Of a stretch of DNA of 64,000 nt, positions 37,423-64,000 are shown piece after piece. This stretch comes from Eumeta japonica (Eukaryota > Arthropoda > Insecta > Lepidoptera > Psychidae), in assembly GCA_005406025.1 (NCBI GenBank), contig BGZK01000480.1, positions 328,566-392,565 of the forward strand, written 5' to 3'. Under the pieces are notes generated by a model. The model saw only the letters and a program-made list of their open reading frames with translations. It made no database searches and had not been told where the DNA came from. Position 1 is the first letter of the stretch. Each line of letters begins with the position of its first letter. The position numbers and the translations under genes are program-made.

Positions 37423-39358
37423 CTGTTTGTATAAGAATGCATTGGAAATCGATATTTACGATTTTGAAGTCAACTATGTGCATATTTAAATTTTTTTGTA
37501 GTGAAACTTCTTTGGGCGCAGTGGTAAAAAATAATGGTAACTTAACGCATACTGATGTACGGGTTTGATAAGCAATACACGGCTGAGTGTGTACGTTTTC
37601 TGTTTGCATATAAGGATACATTTACATTTGTACATCGCCACATCTTTATATCGAAACTTACTATGGCATGTTTAATTTCCACGGCAGTGCGACGCGCAAT
37701 TATTAATACTATTTGCTTTCATGTAATATTTTTAATATTAATTTTAATACTAATACAATAATTCTAATTGTTGTGGTGTCAGATTTTAAAGACACCGTTA
37801 CTAGGCTTATTCACCCCTCAATCCCCATACTGACCCTGATGATATGCTCCCCAGACTGACCCTGATTGACAGGTTGCTGATGACTGTTGTCACCAAACAG
37901 ATGACAACAATCTAGACCGTCGCCTGCCAAGGAATTCTATGAAGCACGAAGCGGATCGTTTGATTTAATCTATGTTGAAAACTCAATAGATCAATTTCTA
38001 AATGGTCAGAATCGAAATTGTATCTTCTGGTTCAGAAGAAATACTCTTCGCTATTGAGCTACTATCATCCCAATGCCAATACTCAATGTAAATATTTATA
38101 TTATAGTTTAAATTTAAAATTAGTAAAAATGTTATACTGATACCTTTCCTATCACATCAATTTTCAACAACTGATGAAAAATACAAAAAAAAGTGTAAAA
38201 CCCGTAGAAGTTCCACTTCATCAATATGTTCAGATCATACATGCACATACATTGTACAGATCGATCGAATGAATGAATCACACATTGAATGTATCCGGCC
38301 TGCGATCTGATGATGGTCGTACAAATTAATCGGAGCTAGGTCAACTCATACAGAGACATGATTTATCGTTAAGATGTTTCAACTGGAGAAAGGTCATAAA
38401 AAAAAATATGTGAAAATGGCATCAAAATGTGAACACATCCTAACATTAAGAACACTGTGTCTCTATTCTAAATGCTTCGTCTTACCGGTCGAGTGTTTAT
38501 AGGGAACTGAACATCTTCCAATCATTCCCTGGATATGCATCATCAGATCAACCAGCTCAATATCATGAGAGATAGGATTTGCAAAATACATAATCTCAAA
38601 ATGTAAACAACCATAAATATTCTAAAAAATTCATGTTATATGATATAGCAACTGTTACTGCAAAAATTCTATTTTACTCAACTGCACCAATCTTGTCGAA
38701 GGAAGCATAGGAAATATTAGTCTATTTCAGTAGGCAACTTAGCCTACCGAAGATGTAAAAATTATTTTAATAATGCAACTTATATAATGTACAATGAAAT
38801 GTTTCGCTTTCCAGTCACCAGTTAAAAACTACTAAATATAAAGAGTATGTGGTACGGAATCGTTTGTGCATAATTTCGAGCTATTTATTTTTCGAGTTGC
38901 ATACACACTTCACCATTTTCTGTTTATTAACTTTCATAACCAGCAACCTCAACGAAGCGAGTGGGCAGATGATGGCTAGTTAATAATGAAAACTAAATAA
39001 GGGGTATTTGAAAATTCTTTATGATGTGAATGGGAATTTAAATCAATCTAATTTTATTAAATTTATTAAAATATTTAATTTAATTTGAACTCCCTCTACA
39101 GATATCCTTTACAATATATAAAATTATAGTACCGCATCATCTCAGAATTTAGAAGCGTTCCAAAGCTACTTTATCTAGAAGTGTAAACGCGCACGTCAAT
39201 AAAATGTTTAATACTTGGCAACATTCGTTCAACCAGACGCCTGCCTGCAACATGCATTAACATGGAGCATGCAACCCACCGCTGACCCTCGAATCTGCTT
39301 CTCCACTACGAATCTCTATCCAAATGATTGAATATTGATTCCAGAGGATTGACAGATA

Positions 39359-39774
39359 TCGAACACCTAAGCAAGTGTTATTATCTTATTCCGCTAACCG
39401 TCAAATTGTTAATTCTATGTACGCTTCATGGCAACCAGGCACATCCTCAGGAAATTGCCGACAGTCATCCACCAGGGTGCAAGGAGCGTTAAAACAACCA
39501 ACACAACCTCGTTAAGCGGGCCGCCGCATGCAATGGTCAAAGAGTGACGAAAACATTCTTAAGGCAGACACAGACCACCACCGATAGACATGCCTGTCAA
39601 ATGTCACAGACTAACCATCATCAATTTAACGTTCCTTGCACCCTGGTGGATGTGACTGTTGGCAATTTCCTGAGGATATGTCTGATTGACGTGAAACGTA
39701 CGTAGAATTAACAATTTAACGGTCAGCGGAATAAGATGATTATAAAAATAAATAACACTTGCTTAAGTGTTCGA
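39359..39774. mobile_element. 416-bp foldback MITE with about 135-160-bp arms
   Basis: The left arm starts tcgaacacctaagcaagtgt and runs to about 39495. The right arm, reverse-complemented from 39774, starts tcgaacacttaagcaagtgt and runs to about 39620. Shared inner words in the same order include cttattccgct, aattgttaattct, cctcaggaaattgcc and caccagggtgcaagga, with scattered substitutions and small indels. A spacer of roughly 120 bases separates the arms. TA dinucleotides flank both ends (39357-39358, 39775-39776), so a Tc1/mariner-type TA target is likely. No transposase is present. Confidence 0.85.
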
Positions 39775-42274
39775 TATACAAGCGTCTATGGATTTCCGCA
39801 AATTAACACCTCACACAATACAATATTCGTTCAAACAATTATTTAAATCCTGACTAACGCACACACAGTTTTATACAAACTACACAAATTCCATACTAGA
39901 ATAGTCTAATATAGACCATAGATGGTTGTATGGTCCAATACTGATAGGTATAAATTGCTTGAAATTCTGTCCAGAATTTAATTAATTTAAACTCTTACGT
40001 TGTAAATATTTTGTAGTGAACCCATTACCATATAACAATTTCGCTAAAATCTATAGATGGATAATAAAAAAAAAATAAGAACAAACAGACTCCGCATTCA
40101 TATTGCATTAGGGGACTTAAAAAAGCAAAACTACAGGCGACGGAGTTAAAAATCTAGATTTTTCTAAATTCGGTAACACACATTTATTCACCCCAAATTG
40201 TCGATTATAGCCTATCGAATTTCTTTAATAATTTATATGCATTAATAATTCTCGATTGATCAATTGCATCTCCATTATATAATCCGACTGTGTGAAGTGA
40301 TAATTTCCAAACAAACATCAATGTTATAATAGACTTTTCAAAGAAAGCCTAAAATATATCTACGTGAGCAATGAAAAAATAGTATGCGATTATACAATAA
40401 AAGTAAATTATAGTTTCATAATTCGTAATATGTGTTAGCTAAAGTACATTGTTATATATGGCAGATAATATTGTCATTGATAATAATTTTTGCTATTATT
40501 TATAACGATAAAGTAGGTAGACAATTTTTTTTCAGTAGAGGAATACCGAAATACTATAATAATATTGTAATGGAAAATGGATACCACGAAGTGTTAAATC
40601 AATTATCCCATACATCATACCCGATAGGACAATACCATCTCTAAGTTCTACAAGCCGATTTATAAAAACCACATATCTTCACCTCCCCTAGCTTCCTGCA
40701 TTTAACTAAAACAAAACAGTATCGAGACTTATTCTTCCGTCATTTATTTCTTAGTGTTTATAACATTTTCAGTAAGCTCATGCGCTATTACTGATTGGGG
40801 ATGTTTGATTTTGCGAAATATTTAAAGTTTATGAAACATTACGGATGTTTATGTGCAAACGAAAATTCTTTTAGATTGGATACTTTCCTCAGGGACGATG
40901 CAAATTTTTGAAATTATCATTATGAACATATAGACGGTTAACAACAAGTATTTCATCAAGTGAAAACATATTAATACATGTCATTTTTCATATCTAATGA
41001 TGTGTTTGATTGGCATTTTAAATTTTTTGTAATCTTCAACGATATGCATAAAATAAAACAACAGGTTTTACGAGTCCACAATATCCGTATGATAAAGTCA
41101 TCCATACTAGCTCCAACCATTAATTGTACTAAGTGAATTGAACTAAGTCAATCTAATAAGAATTTACTGAATTCAAATAATTTGAGGGTAGGTTTGTTAT
41201 GCAGTATACAAATTCTTTTCCCAGGGAATCATAGATGCGACAATGCTATAGATCACGTATAAATAAATTCTATACGTCGATAGGTAATAAACTGTCATTT
41301 AACAAAATAAGACATTTTGGTGAATACCGTTCAACTGTTGAATTGAACCGAACTTTATATATGTTTAAAATATATATATATATTAAATAAATACATCACG
41401 ATTAACAATGTTTTAATGTATAAAGAATTTTTGGACGTCTGTAACGTATTATAATTTTAAAATTCGGTTGTGCCTGGCACATGCAATGGACTATGCAAGC
41501 TGTGGATTAACGCAATCTTGATGTTTAATCGAAGATTATTGCTCAATTCAAAATTAGGTCTACGGCTATGCTGAACAATTTGATAATTTGGATAATGCTA
41601 GTCAATAAAAAGTTAATTAGATTGCTTCAACATGGCGAATAAATGTGTAGGTATCGATGAATTTTTCAAATTCAATGTCTGATTGGTTCATTTCCACACA
41701 ACTATAACTAATTAGTTTATTTATATTTATAACTATTTATTTAGACCTATAAAACACAGAAAATACTTTATACAATTCTTCAGTTATGATAATAACATAT
41801 GAAATAATGTAACTAAATTATTCTAGTTGGACCGAGATATGCAGAAATCTATCATTACAATCTTCTAAAAGAACATGGTACAAATTCATAAGAGTTGGAA
41901 GAAACATGATCGTCGAGGAAGCTCTATTAAAATAGAAATACAATGGCGAAAATGTTAAAACTTGAGAATCTCCATGGTAAAAACTGGAAATTTTAACTTA
42001 CTATATTAACAAAAAATTCTCTACTTATCTGACGTTGTCTTTCAATAGCTGCAGGTAGATTCTTCGGTAAAAAAAAACTTTTCACAAATCCGCACAACTT
42101 GATGGTACCCAACAAACCCAATATGCTTCCCAGTTAGACCATATTAATATCCAATGCCACATGCCGGAATAATAATCGGAAACTAGAATCACGTCTGTCT
42201 ATAAACTAATTTATGATATGCTCTCTGCATAACCCTCTCCGTTAGTGATGTATATATATATTTTTCTTAAACCT

Positions 42275-44871
42275 TCACTCCGTATCGGACTCCTCACTTT
42301 CGGAGCTCGAGACGGGCTCGCACTTGACAAACGCGAATGCCACTTCTACTTCCTTGTCTTTCTGAAATGTTGAACATGAAATGTTGAACATGAAATGTTG
42401 AACAATCACACTGAAAAACCTATACCACATTTTTCAATTAATGATACTATAAAAAAATGATATTATGGAGATTTATTAAAACTACTGCTAAATTACATAA
42501 AATTATTTATGTATTTACATGTGATAGGTTAATGAAATGCAAAGTTCGGAGTATTAAAATTGGGTGTGCCTTATTTGATAGCTCGTCCCAAATAGTCGTC
42601 CCACTTTTACTGATCTTCAGTGTTTTCTTCTGGCTAAAACTGGACTTTTATTCCATTCTGAACAAAAAAAATCCAATTCGACAAACTGACAAGACACAAC
42701 TTTTTATAAAAACAGAGCGTTTATGTGGTTTTCTTTGATACGGATCGTATTAAAACAATGTATGTTTTGTGATGCAACCTTAAAAATCTAATGGGTGATT
42801 ATCGCCGCCCATGGATGTTTGTAACCACAGAGCTGCCACTAGTGTGTTGTTGGCCTTTAGAAAGAAAAATGCTTTTTTTTTTAAAGCCTCTCTGGTCATG
42901 GTTGGTGATAGATCATTCTAAAATTTTACTGTACGAAACAGAAAATTGCCGGATTGTACTCCTGGTGAGCAGAATAATGACATAATCCTCAGCGGGAACA
43001 ATATTAAAAAATTCTTTAGGAAGCTTAAGCTAAAGGCTTTAATCTTATATTTTGCTTTGGCACATCAATTCTAGATAATCATAATCTATATCCTCGGCTT
43101 AATCCCACGAACATGATCCATATATCTGTAATTGATATCATCCACTGTTTGTATCTGCTCATAATTTGTAACGATTCAGAAAGTCAAGCTCAAAATTTCC
43201 AAGAATTTCAATCACGAGTCTTAGTGGTCGCCATTAGACGGACACTTTCCCAGTTTTATATTTCACTACAATGTGCCTTTGATTATCCGATGATCGTTGC
43301 CAGATTTAATGTCATTGGTCATTAAGACATAAATGAATATTTAACATTTCGTAGTGATAAGTGAGTTTTTTTTTTGTCAAACCATTAAGACTGATCCGGA
43401 TCCAACTATTGTAGCTTAACTTCTTTTACCTTCATGGAAAATATTTTTAAGTTTGAATGGAACAATGGTTAGAAAATAAGACAGTTGAAAATTAAAAATT
43501 ATTACAAAGTTGGAAAGTAAAAAGGGTATAGGTAAAACAGAGAATGATGTTATTGTTTATGGATAATGGAACGGCAATATGGATATTCGTTGATCGTACG
43601 ATGATCCTTGAAGATTTTGGACTGATCGCCTTGAGAATCCTCAAACTTTGAAATGTGAAATCTAAAATACAACTGACCTGTTCTAGTTCCTCCTCATCTT
43701 CGTCGTCCTCATCATCTATAATGGGCTTCCTCAAAATTTTCTTCGGCTTCCTTCCACTTTTTCTCTTCGACTTTTGTTCCACCTTTTGAGTAGACTTCTG
43801 GGGTTTCTGCGGTGCCTCATCGCCCATCACGGTTTTGACCATCTGCGATATTCTTTTCAAATGCTGCTGCTCATGTCTTTGGAGATGGTTGTTGAGATAT
43901 TTCTGAGTTTTAAACTTTTTACCACATTGACCACAAGTGTGTATCCATTCCGTCTCGATATGTACAGAATTGTTGTGACGTCTCAGGTAATGTTCATGAG
44001 CAAACTCCTTGTCACATTTCTCACACCTCCATTTTGGTTTCCCAACTGGATGGACGATCTTCTTATGTTTTTTAAGTCGGAGCTGTGAGTGAAAATATTT
44101 GTCGCATAAATCACACTGCACTTTAGAATCTGGCGATGAATGCACCTGCATATGTTCTTTCAGGTATTGATCATTCTTGAATTCCTTCATGCATTCCGGG
44201 CAAGATACTTTTGATTCTAAAGGCGGATGTATATTTAAAACATGCCTCCGGAGATGGTGTCGACTTTTAAATTGCATCGGGCAAAATACGCATGTATGCA
44301 ATTCTACTTGCGTATGTTGAAATTTGATATGCTGGTTCAGATTTAGAAGACTTTTGTAATTTTTCTGACAGATCTGGCATCTATACTGATCGGCGCTCAT
44401 GGGATGGCAAGCGTCGATATGATGCTTTAACTTATAAGGTACGTCAAATTGTTTACCACACTCTTCGCACTTTATTTCCGGAAGGGTGTTTGGATGGATG
44501 CGTTTCCCGTGCATCATCAGCGCTTGTTCGGTTCTAAACTCCTGAAGACAGAATTCACAGTAACATCTCATAGTGTCCGAGTAGTGTTTATTCATTTTAT
44601 GCATGTAGAGGTAATGTTTATTTTTAAATGTTTTGTCGCATTCCGTGCATACTACTGCAGAATTCACCGACGAATGCACCCTGGTAGTATGGAGATATAG
44701 ATTTTGGTAGTTTTTGAATTCTTTATTACAACTTTGGCAGATGTAACGCTTCTCCCGTTTAGGGAACAACATAGGTTTGTAGGTAGCTAGTACCGACTCG
44801 TACATCTCGCGCTGCTCCTCCGTCAGACTTGGGCTGGCGATGCTTATGTATTCGTGCTTGTCTCTCGACAT
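42275..44871 (-). CDS. C2H2 zinc-finger protein, 10 fingers, 2 exons, 426 aa
   Basis: Exon 44871-43678 (398 codons) joins 42361-42275 (28 codons plus TGA) over a phase-0 GTCAGT/CAG intron. The N-terminal 42 residues carry no ZAD or other known domain. Ten C2H2 fingers follow between about residues 45 and 333, starting CQSCNKEF and ending CGQCGKKFKTQKYLNNH, most with F or Y and L at the usual core positions and H-x3-5-H ends. Linkers are not TGEKP type. After the fingers come a Lys/Arg-rich segment with GRKPKK (nuclear-localisation or AT-hook-like), an acidic run (DDEDDEDEEE), and, in the last exon, VKCEPVSSSESEESDTE, a psi-K-x-E motif followed by Ser and acidic residues. A 3' splice site (gtatttcag) lies 5 bases before the ATG, so at least one upstream, probably non-coding exon exists. 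The fingers suggest a nuclear DNA- or RNA-binding regulator with unknown target. Confidence 0.9.
42363..42404. repeat. Three perfect 14-bp tandem units at a 3' splice site
   Basis: tgaaatgttgaaca is repeated exactly three times inside the intron of the 10-finger gene. On the coding (minus) strand each unit is tgttcaacatttca, and the last runs straight into the AG of the acceptor (cag at 42364-42362). The array thus duplicates the region before the splice site. Confidence 0.85.
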
Positions 44872-47800
44872 TTTGACTGAAATACAATTTATACTTTAAC
44901 GAGCATGATAACATTGGTACATTATCCAAGAATTTAAAACACCGGTTGGCATACTACAAAATACGAGGGTCTAATTAAAGTTAAACAAAAGAGATTCCAA
45001 TGTTTAAAATACTAACTTACAAAATATTATTATAACAGATAAACATTGAAAAATGATTAACGCAAACCTTCTTGAGTAATTAGCACAACAATACACAATG
45101 TACATCCGGTACATAATATTCAAAATTTAACTTGTGTTTATTCTCCCATTAATAATGTCACATAGCGCCATCTATTTAATTCATGACGTGCAGTGCCATC
45201 TCTTGTTGAGGAAGTTATGTTAAGCCTACTAACATCTCGACAGTACATCCAATATCATAACAAACAACGATGCAATTACCTCAAAATTCTAGATGGTGCT
45301 ATAAAGAAACATCAAGAAAAATATATTTTTCATAATGACAGAATTTCAATTCAATAGATATCGATATTGCTCCTGCAGTTCCATCATCAGACTGTTTTTC
45401 ATGTTGATCAATTTTTGTCATGTACGTAGCTTAAGAAAATTTTCCAGTATCGGTATATTGAATAATCGGATCACAATATATCATACTTACGCAATTGACA
45501 AATCATTGCTAAACACAATCTCATGTGACAACACATGGTTATAAAATGAATGACTGTTAGTGGTTACAGTAATTAGTCGACCAACGATTTTCGCTAATAA
45601 CTTGGAAAGTTGATACTTGACCTGTTATTGAATCTTTAAATTTTTGTTGACAAACATAAAACAAAGCTACTTTTTCAATGAAAAAAATGTTAATTTGATT
45701 TAATTTTATAATCTATCAAAAAACAGGTTATATACAATTCGAATAAAACATTACTTCAAATTCAAATTAAAATAATATTTTACAGATTCATCAAGCAATC
45801 TTAAAATTATGGATGTGTTCCTGTAAAAGGAAACATTTGTCTTTATGGTCCGGCAGTATTAAAATCACCAGCAGTGAGTGGTGATAAAATTTTAATTGCC
45901 TATAATTTATGAAGAATATTTATTGTTTTTTTACTACTGCAACCAGAAAATGCCCTAAACATGCTAGTTTAATTCATAAATATTTTTGTGGACGAGTATT
46001 ACCAAGTGACAAACTGAAGCCCCAATCGAAGATCAATCCTATAACCTCTTGTTTTCAAACAAGACATCGTTTTATATGTTAAGAGCTGAAGCTGCACATC
46101 ACCAATATTGTTTCAAGAAATTACAAGCACATGAGCGAAAGCTCTTATGAGGTGGCATCATGCAGATAGATGCCGATATTGGATCACAAAATATGATTTG
46201 AAACGTCTCCATACAACAGACATAATATTGTCACTTTTCAAAAACCACCTGGGCAGTAGCATAAATTTATTCAGTTCCAATATTATCGACCAAAATTTGA
46301 AGATGACAATGAGTTTTCAAAACTTACAACTATAGAATTATAGAATAGATTATATTATATCTATTAAAACAAAATATGTGACATTGTAAAAAACTTGTAC
46401 TTTTAAAAGTTGCAAATTTTCTACACTATAAAATAATTACATCTTTTATAAAAATGTAAATATTTATGTAAAGAAAGATAAAGACATACAAAATAATATT
46501 TCTTATTCAATGACTGCACTATTTACAAACTGAAAATAACTTTATAAAATTATAATATTAAATTTTTTTTGACCTATTAATATTTCTGAATTTAATAAGC
46601 CATTTAAAACTTACATTTAAAATTTGACTTGATAAAATTCATTGATAATCTAGTTGTGCCATTAAATGTTATCTTGTTAAATGTCACCACATGTGAAATT
46701 AATTTTTAACAATCAAGTAATTTCCCCGAGCCTACATGTTGTCACAAGCTACATTATCGCTTATCTGTAAAAATCGCGTGAAAATTCATTTTGTAGTTTT
46801 TGGAGAATTAGCTTTTTTAAAGAAATAAAGTCTTTATAAATTCCTACATTACCCACAATAGATCCTTTGCAAAAATTTTCAATGTACCGATTACTAGTTT
46901 TATTACATGTAGTTCTACAATTTTATTAATGTGGGTACAATTTTTTGTTATCACAAACCTTACATAAATTGTTATCATGGATTCATTAAGAAAATATTTA
47001 TTCTAGTTAGAATTATCCACTAACAGAAAACATAGACATCTTTAAACATTTCCCAATGAGAAAATATTTATTATAAGACGTTACTATATTAACATTTAAA
47101 CTTGCAAACAATTTATTTTCATAACCCACTAAGTAAATTAACAAGACATATTTTATTTTATATCAACAAAGGCAATAAATTAGAAAATAATGAGTTTTTA
47201 ACTGTGTTTTGGAATGCATTGAATATCACCATTAAAAGAGAAATGTTTGTCACTAGTCTGAAAGAAAATGCATTAAACACAAACTGTTTATTATAGGGCA
47301 TGCATTTTTTTTACCTGATTACAAACAATATCAACACAAAAGAAGGTTTACATATGAAAATAAAATTTAACACACACAATTGAACACGATTGTCAGATGA
47401 ACACAAATAATTAACTGTTTAACCTAATTAACCTTAGTATTGCATCTGACCTTATTTTTGGGGAATAGAGTCACTTATAAAATATAAATATTGTGTTTAT
47501 TTATAATATGGACTGGATTTTATGAAATAATAGATTTAACAAATAAAAACAGAAAAAATCCTTACCCATAAAGCACTAGAAAGACTATAGCATTTATTGT
47601 TATTTACAAAACAATAAGCCAATATAAACACCTAACTACATTTGTATTGTCAAAACAGTTTTCATTATTTAAAAATATTAAAACTATTAGTGCAAGATTT
47701 TTACTAATTATCAATGGAATAATATAAGAATTGTTTATTTTGAAATAACTAAACAAACAAACATCACGAAGCATAACTAAATAATGGTCTTTGTAAATAA

Positions 47801-48887
47801 CAAAATAGTGTAATGTTAAAAATAACAGCAACAATTGTTGTCGCTCATTTTTAAATGTAAATAAAGGTGTTTTACCTATTTTTATCACTAGAAAGTGGTT
47901 AATGTCTTCAATTCTCGCTACTGTACATCACGTAAAGGCATTAAACGTAGGAAGCTCATAATTATATGGTTTTATGGCCCGAGGGCGAAAGAGCCTGTAG
48001 GTGGTGCACGATGAAATACGCCATCGCAACGGGCCATTATCACACCAAACGCACAATATTAAATTAATTAAAACCGACAAACACGATAATCTACAACACT
48101 CAGTGGAACTATTACTAATATTGCTTACATTAATTGGATAATATTTCTATCTAATAAATCGAAGATGCCAATTTGACATTGGTAGTTGAGTGTTTTACCA
48201 TCAAAAAAAATTTAAGCTCTTGACAATGACAACAGAATACACACGCCTTAGATCTGATCATGGAGATAATTAATTATTGCACTGGATTATTAAATTAAAA
48301 TATACCAGATATCGTTTTTTACACCAATATTGGGAAGTTTATTAAACTCTTACACGAAATATAGTTAAAACAGTTCGGTTTGCTTTTTTCATAAACGTAA
48401 TACGTAATGAAACAAAAACAATTTTCTCATTTAAATTATCTAAAAGCATTGCAAAATTGACAAATATGCATTAATTAATTTAAAGCTTCTTTATTTCTTT
48501 TTTTTTTATTTAGATAATAATACTAAAAATAATATTAATAGTATTAAATTTATGAAAACTTTCTGTAACGGAACGTTAAAATTGCAGTAATCTCCTTTTC
48601 ATTTTCGATAGATGGCGCTTTAATACATACAATTATTTTCCAATAGATGTCACTGTTTAAAAGTAACGAATTTAATAATTTTATAGTGATTAAATTTCTT
48701 ACCAACTAATTTTTATTTTTGGACAATTATTCGTTTCCTTCTGTTATATATTATCTTTTGAATTTGTTAAAACTTGAAATAACTAAAAAAAATAACAGAC
48801 GTTTAGTTAACCCAAAATAGTGTATGTACTCAGTTGTGCCCGCATTTGTCGCGAGCTTTCTGTCGCTGTTTTGAAATTAAATAAAAA
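44872..48887. other. Intergenic between divergently transcribed genes
   Basis: Holds the 5' ends of the 10-finger gene (minus) and the beta-tubulin gene (plus). A possible 5' exon donor of the former is the minus-strand aagaag-gtttgc near 45070. A GC-richer piece at 47975-48045 (ggcccgagggcgaaagagcc) is not identified. The phrase agcgccatcta at 45166-45176 recurs in inverse orientation near 48609 (tagatggcgct). No other gene is seen. Confidence 0.45.
48830..48834 (+). promoter_or_regulatory. Possible initiator of the beta-tubulin gene
   Basis: TCAGT, the arthropod initiator consensus, occurs in gtactcagttgtgcc 54-58 bases upstream of the start codon at 48888. There is no obvious TATA box at -30. 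This is a short motif, so it is weak on its own. Confidence 0.3.
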
Positions 48888-63900
<15,013 letters not shown>

Positions 63901-64000
63901 TAGATGTCGCTGTGGTCGTTTTCCCCCAGCATACAAATTATAATGCAAAATATATTTATTTCTTAGGTCATTAAATAGCACAGCACATCATATATTTATA

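Larger units (their letters stand above)
30531..42274. other. About 11.7 kb without a convincing gene
   Basis: The start of this stretch should contain the 3' UTR of the gene ending at 30530. The rest is AT-rich, with short GC-richer islands (33650-33830, 35270-35430, 37780-37960) that read open in places but show no recognisable protein or consistent splice structure. Repeats and palindromes inside it are listed separately. Confidence 0.5.

Noticed and set aside
43774..44700. Plus-strand ORFs inside the 10-finger gene
   Set aside because: Antisense to a long exon with ten well-formed C2H2 fingers.
47975..48045. Possible small RNA gene (GC-rich, ggcccg...cgggcc)
   Set aside because: The outer complementarity is short and no conserved RNA box was recognised, so it is left as unidentified sequence.

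Overview
The window is insect nuclear DNA, most likely from a moth or butterfly. It is AT-rich and its genes are broken into many short exons with GT-AG introns. It carries decayed hAT, mariner and non-LTR elements, foldback MITEs and RTE-type repeat tails of the sort common in Lepidoptera. I see no bacterial operon, CRISPR array or tRNA/rRNA gene. The species assignment is inference. Gene models were assembled by hand from splice sites and reading phase; all keep one open frame across every junction.

Layout. 1-5592: intergenic, with non-LTR 3' debris and one unexplained ORF. 5593-20225 (minus): a 12-exon gene for a 649-residue ZAD plus C2H2 zinc-finger protein with 11 fingers. Its introns hold an RTE-like repeat, a 422-bp MITE, a decayed mariner and CpG-rich patches. 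20226-24166: intergenic, with a truncated reverse transcriptase and a cluster of three hairpins. 24167-30530 (plus): a three-exon gene for an unrecognised 153-residue charged protein; its second intron contains an antisense, inactivated hAT element with a perfect 8-bp target duplication. 30531-42274: about 11.7 kb without a convincing gene, but with a 28-bp-arm hairpin and a 416-bp foldback MITE. 42275-44871 (minus): a two-exon gene for a 426-residue protein with 10 C2H2 fingers. 44872-48887: intergenic. 48888 to beyond the right edge (plus): a divergent beta-tubulin gene, 11 exons present (residues 1-427), with the C-terminal tail exon outside the window.

The two zinc-finger proteins are probably nuclear DNA-binding regulators. 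They and the 153-residue protein all carry a psi-K-x-E motif next to acidic residues, which suggests SUMO-regulated nuclear proteins. The tubulin gene is functionally unrelated. No novel multi-gene system is evident. The most unusual signals are structural. Two tandem arrays are built over 3' splice sites (a 45-bp minisatellite before tubulin exon 10 and a 14-bp triplication before the last exon of the 10-finger gene). There are several near-perfect palindromes, and one tubulin intron is bracketed by the two halves of a single repeat.
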